Of a stretch of 35,994 bases of DNA, positions 35,994 through 35,994 are shown piece by piece. The stretch comes from CAYJQO01 sp964372445 (GTDB taxonomy: Bacteria > Patescibacteriota > Minisyncoccia > UBA6257 > GWB1-50-10). The translations under genes were made by a program, and so were the position numbers. Where the stretch lies: the NCBI GenBank assembly GCA_964372445.1, contig CAYJQO010000005.1:1-35994 (forward strand), written 5' to 3'. The number at the start of each line of letters is the position of its first letter. The stretch's first letter is position 1. The notes under the pieces were generated by a model. It made no database searches and was not told the origin of the DNA. It saw only the letters and a list, made by a program, of their open reading frames with translations.

Positions 35994-35994
35994 A

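Noticed and set aside
1..35994. CRISPR arrays, IS transposases, rRNA genes
   Set aside because: No regularly spaced repeat-spacer arrays, no transposase-like frames and no rRNA sequence were seen.

Overview
The window is GC-rich bacterial DNA that most likely comes from a Patescibacteria (candidate phyla radiation) genome, probably Parcubacteria-like. The spc-type ribosomal operon goes straight from rpsE to rplO with no rpmD (L30), which is known for this radiation. S14 is the short zinc type, many proteins are reduced (TruB without PUA, an MGMT-domain-only protein, a short L3), and small membrane-anchored families common in these genomes recur (DUF5667, Gmad2, YggT, Kre9/Knh1-like). TAG, TAA and TGA all end intact genes, so the code looks standard.

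Left part (1-11.3 kb), almost all on the minus strand: DNA repair (mutY fragment, a minimal MGMT protein, nth), RNA modification (truB), oxidative-damage repair and redox functions (msrA, an FMN reductase, a glutaredoxin-like protein, a Glu/Leu/Phe/Val dehydrogenase, an ArsR regulator), a PQQ-type sugar dehydrogenase with an eight-cysteine tail, and several exported or membrane proteins. The arsR-glutaredoxin-membrane protein-dehydrogenase-FMN reductase run looks like one redox operon. A 33-codon relic of a Y-family polymerase lies at 6065-6166.

Middle (11.3-17.4 kb), accessory: a B12-binding-type radical SAM protein, a DUF6624 protein, an intact tiny ORF that looks like a graspetide (omega-ester peptide) precursor, and directly upstream of it the eroded C-terminal third of an ATP-grasp ligase with two nonsense codons. 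Then comes a DUF378 membrane protein and a tRNA cluster in which one tRNA gene is split in its anticodon loop by about 220 bp that itself contains a complete tRNA-Ala. PilO-like pilus genes and dprA follow.

Right part (17.4-33.1 kb): topA, with its start codon inside a 16-bp inverted repeat, converges on map-adk. A low-GC island with a 44-nt perfect palindrome and an ankyrin fragment follows, then the minus-strand block tuf-rpsJ-rplC-D-W-B-rpsS-rplV-rpsC-rplP-rpmC-rpsQ-rplN-X-E-rpsZ-rpsH-rplF-R-rpsE-rplO-secY (tuf transcribed first). The usual infA-rpmJ-rpsM-rpsK-rpoA tail is not present.

Right edge (33.1-36 kb): a low-GC island flanked by 37-39-nt direct repeats holds a membrane-anchored surface protein and a HepT (HEPN toxin) fragment. 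A DUF5667 exported protein and the C-terminus of an unidentified gene follow. Recurrent themes are gene erosion at the edges of islands, and -10 hexamers lying only 6-9 nt before start codons, which suggests very short or absent mRNA leaders.
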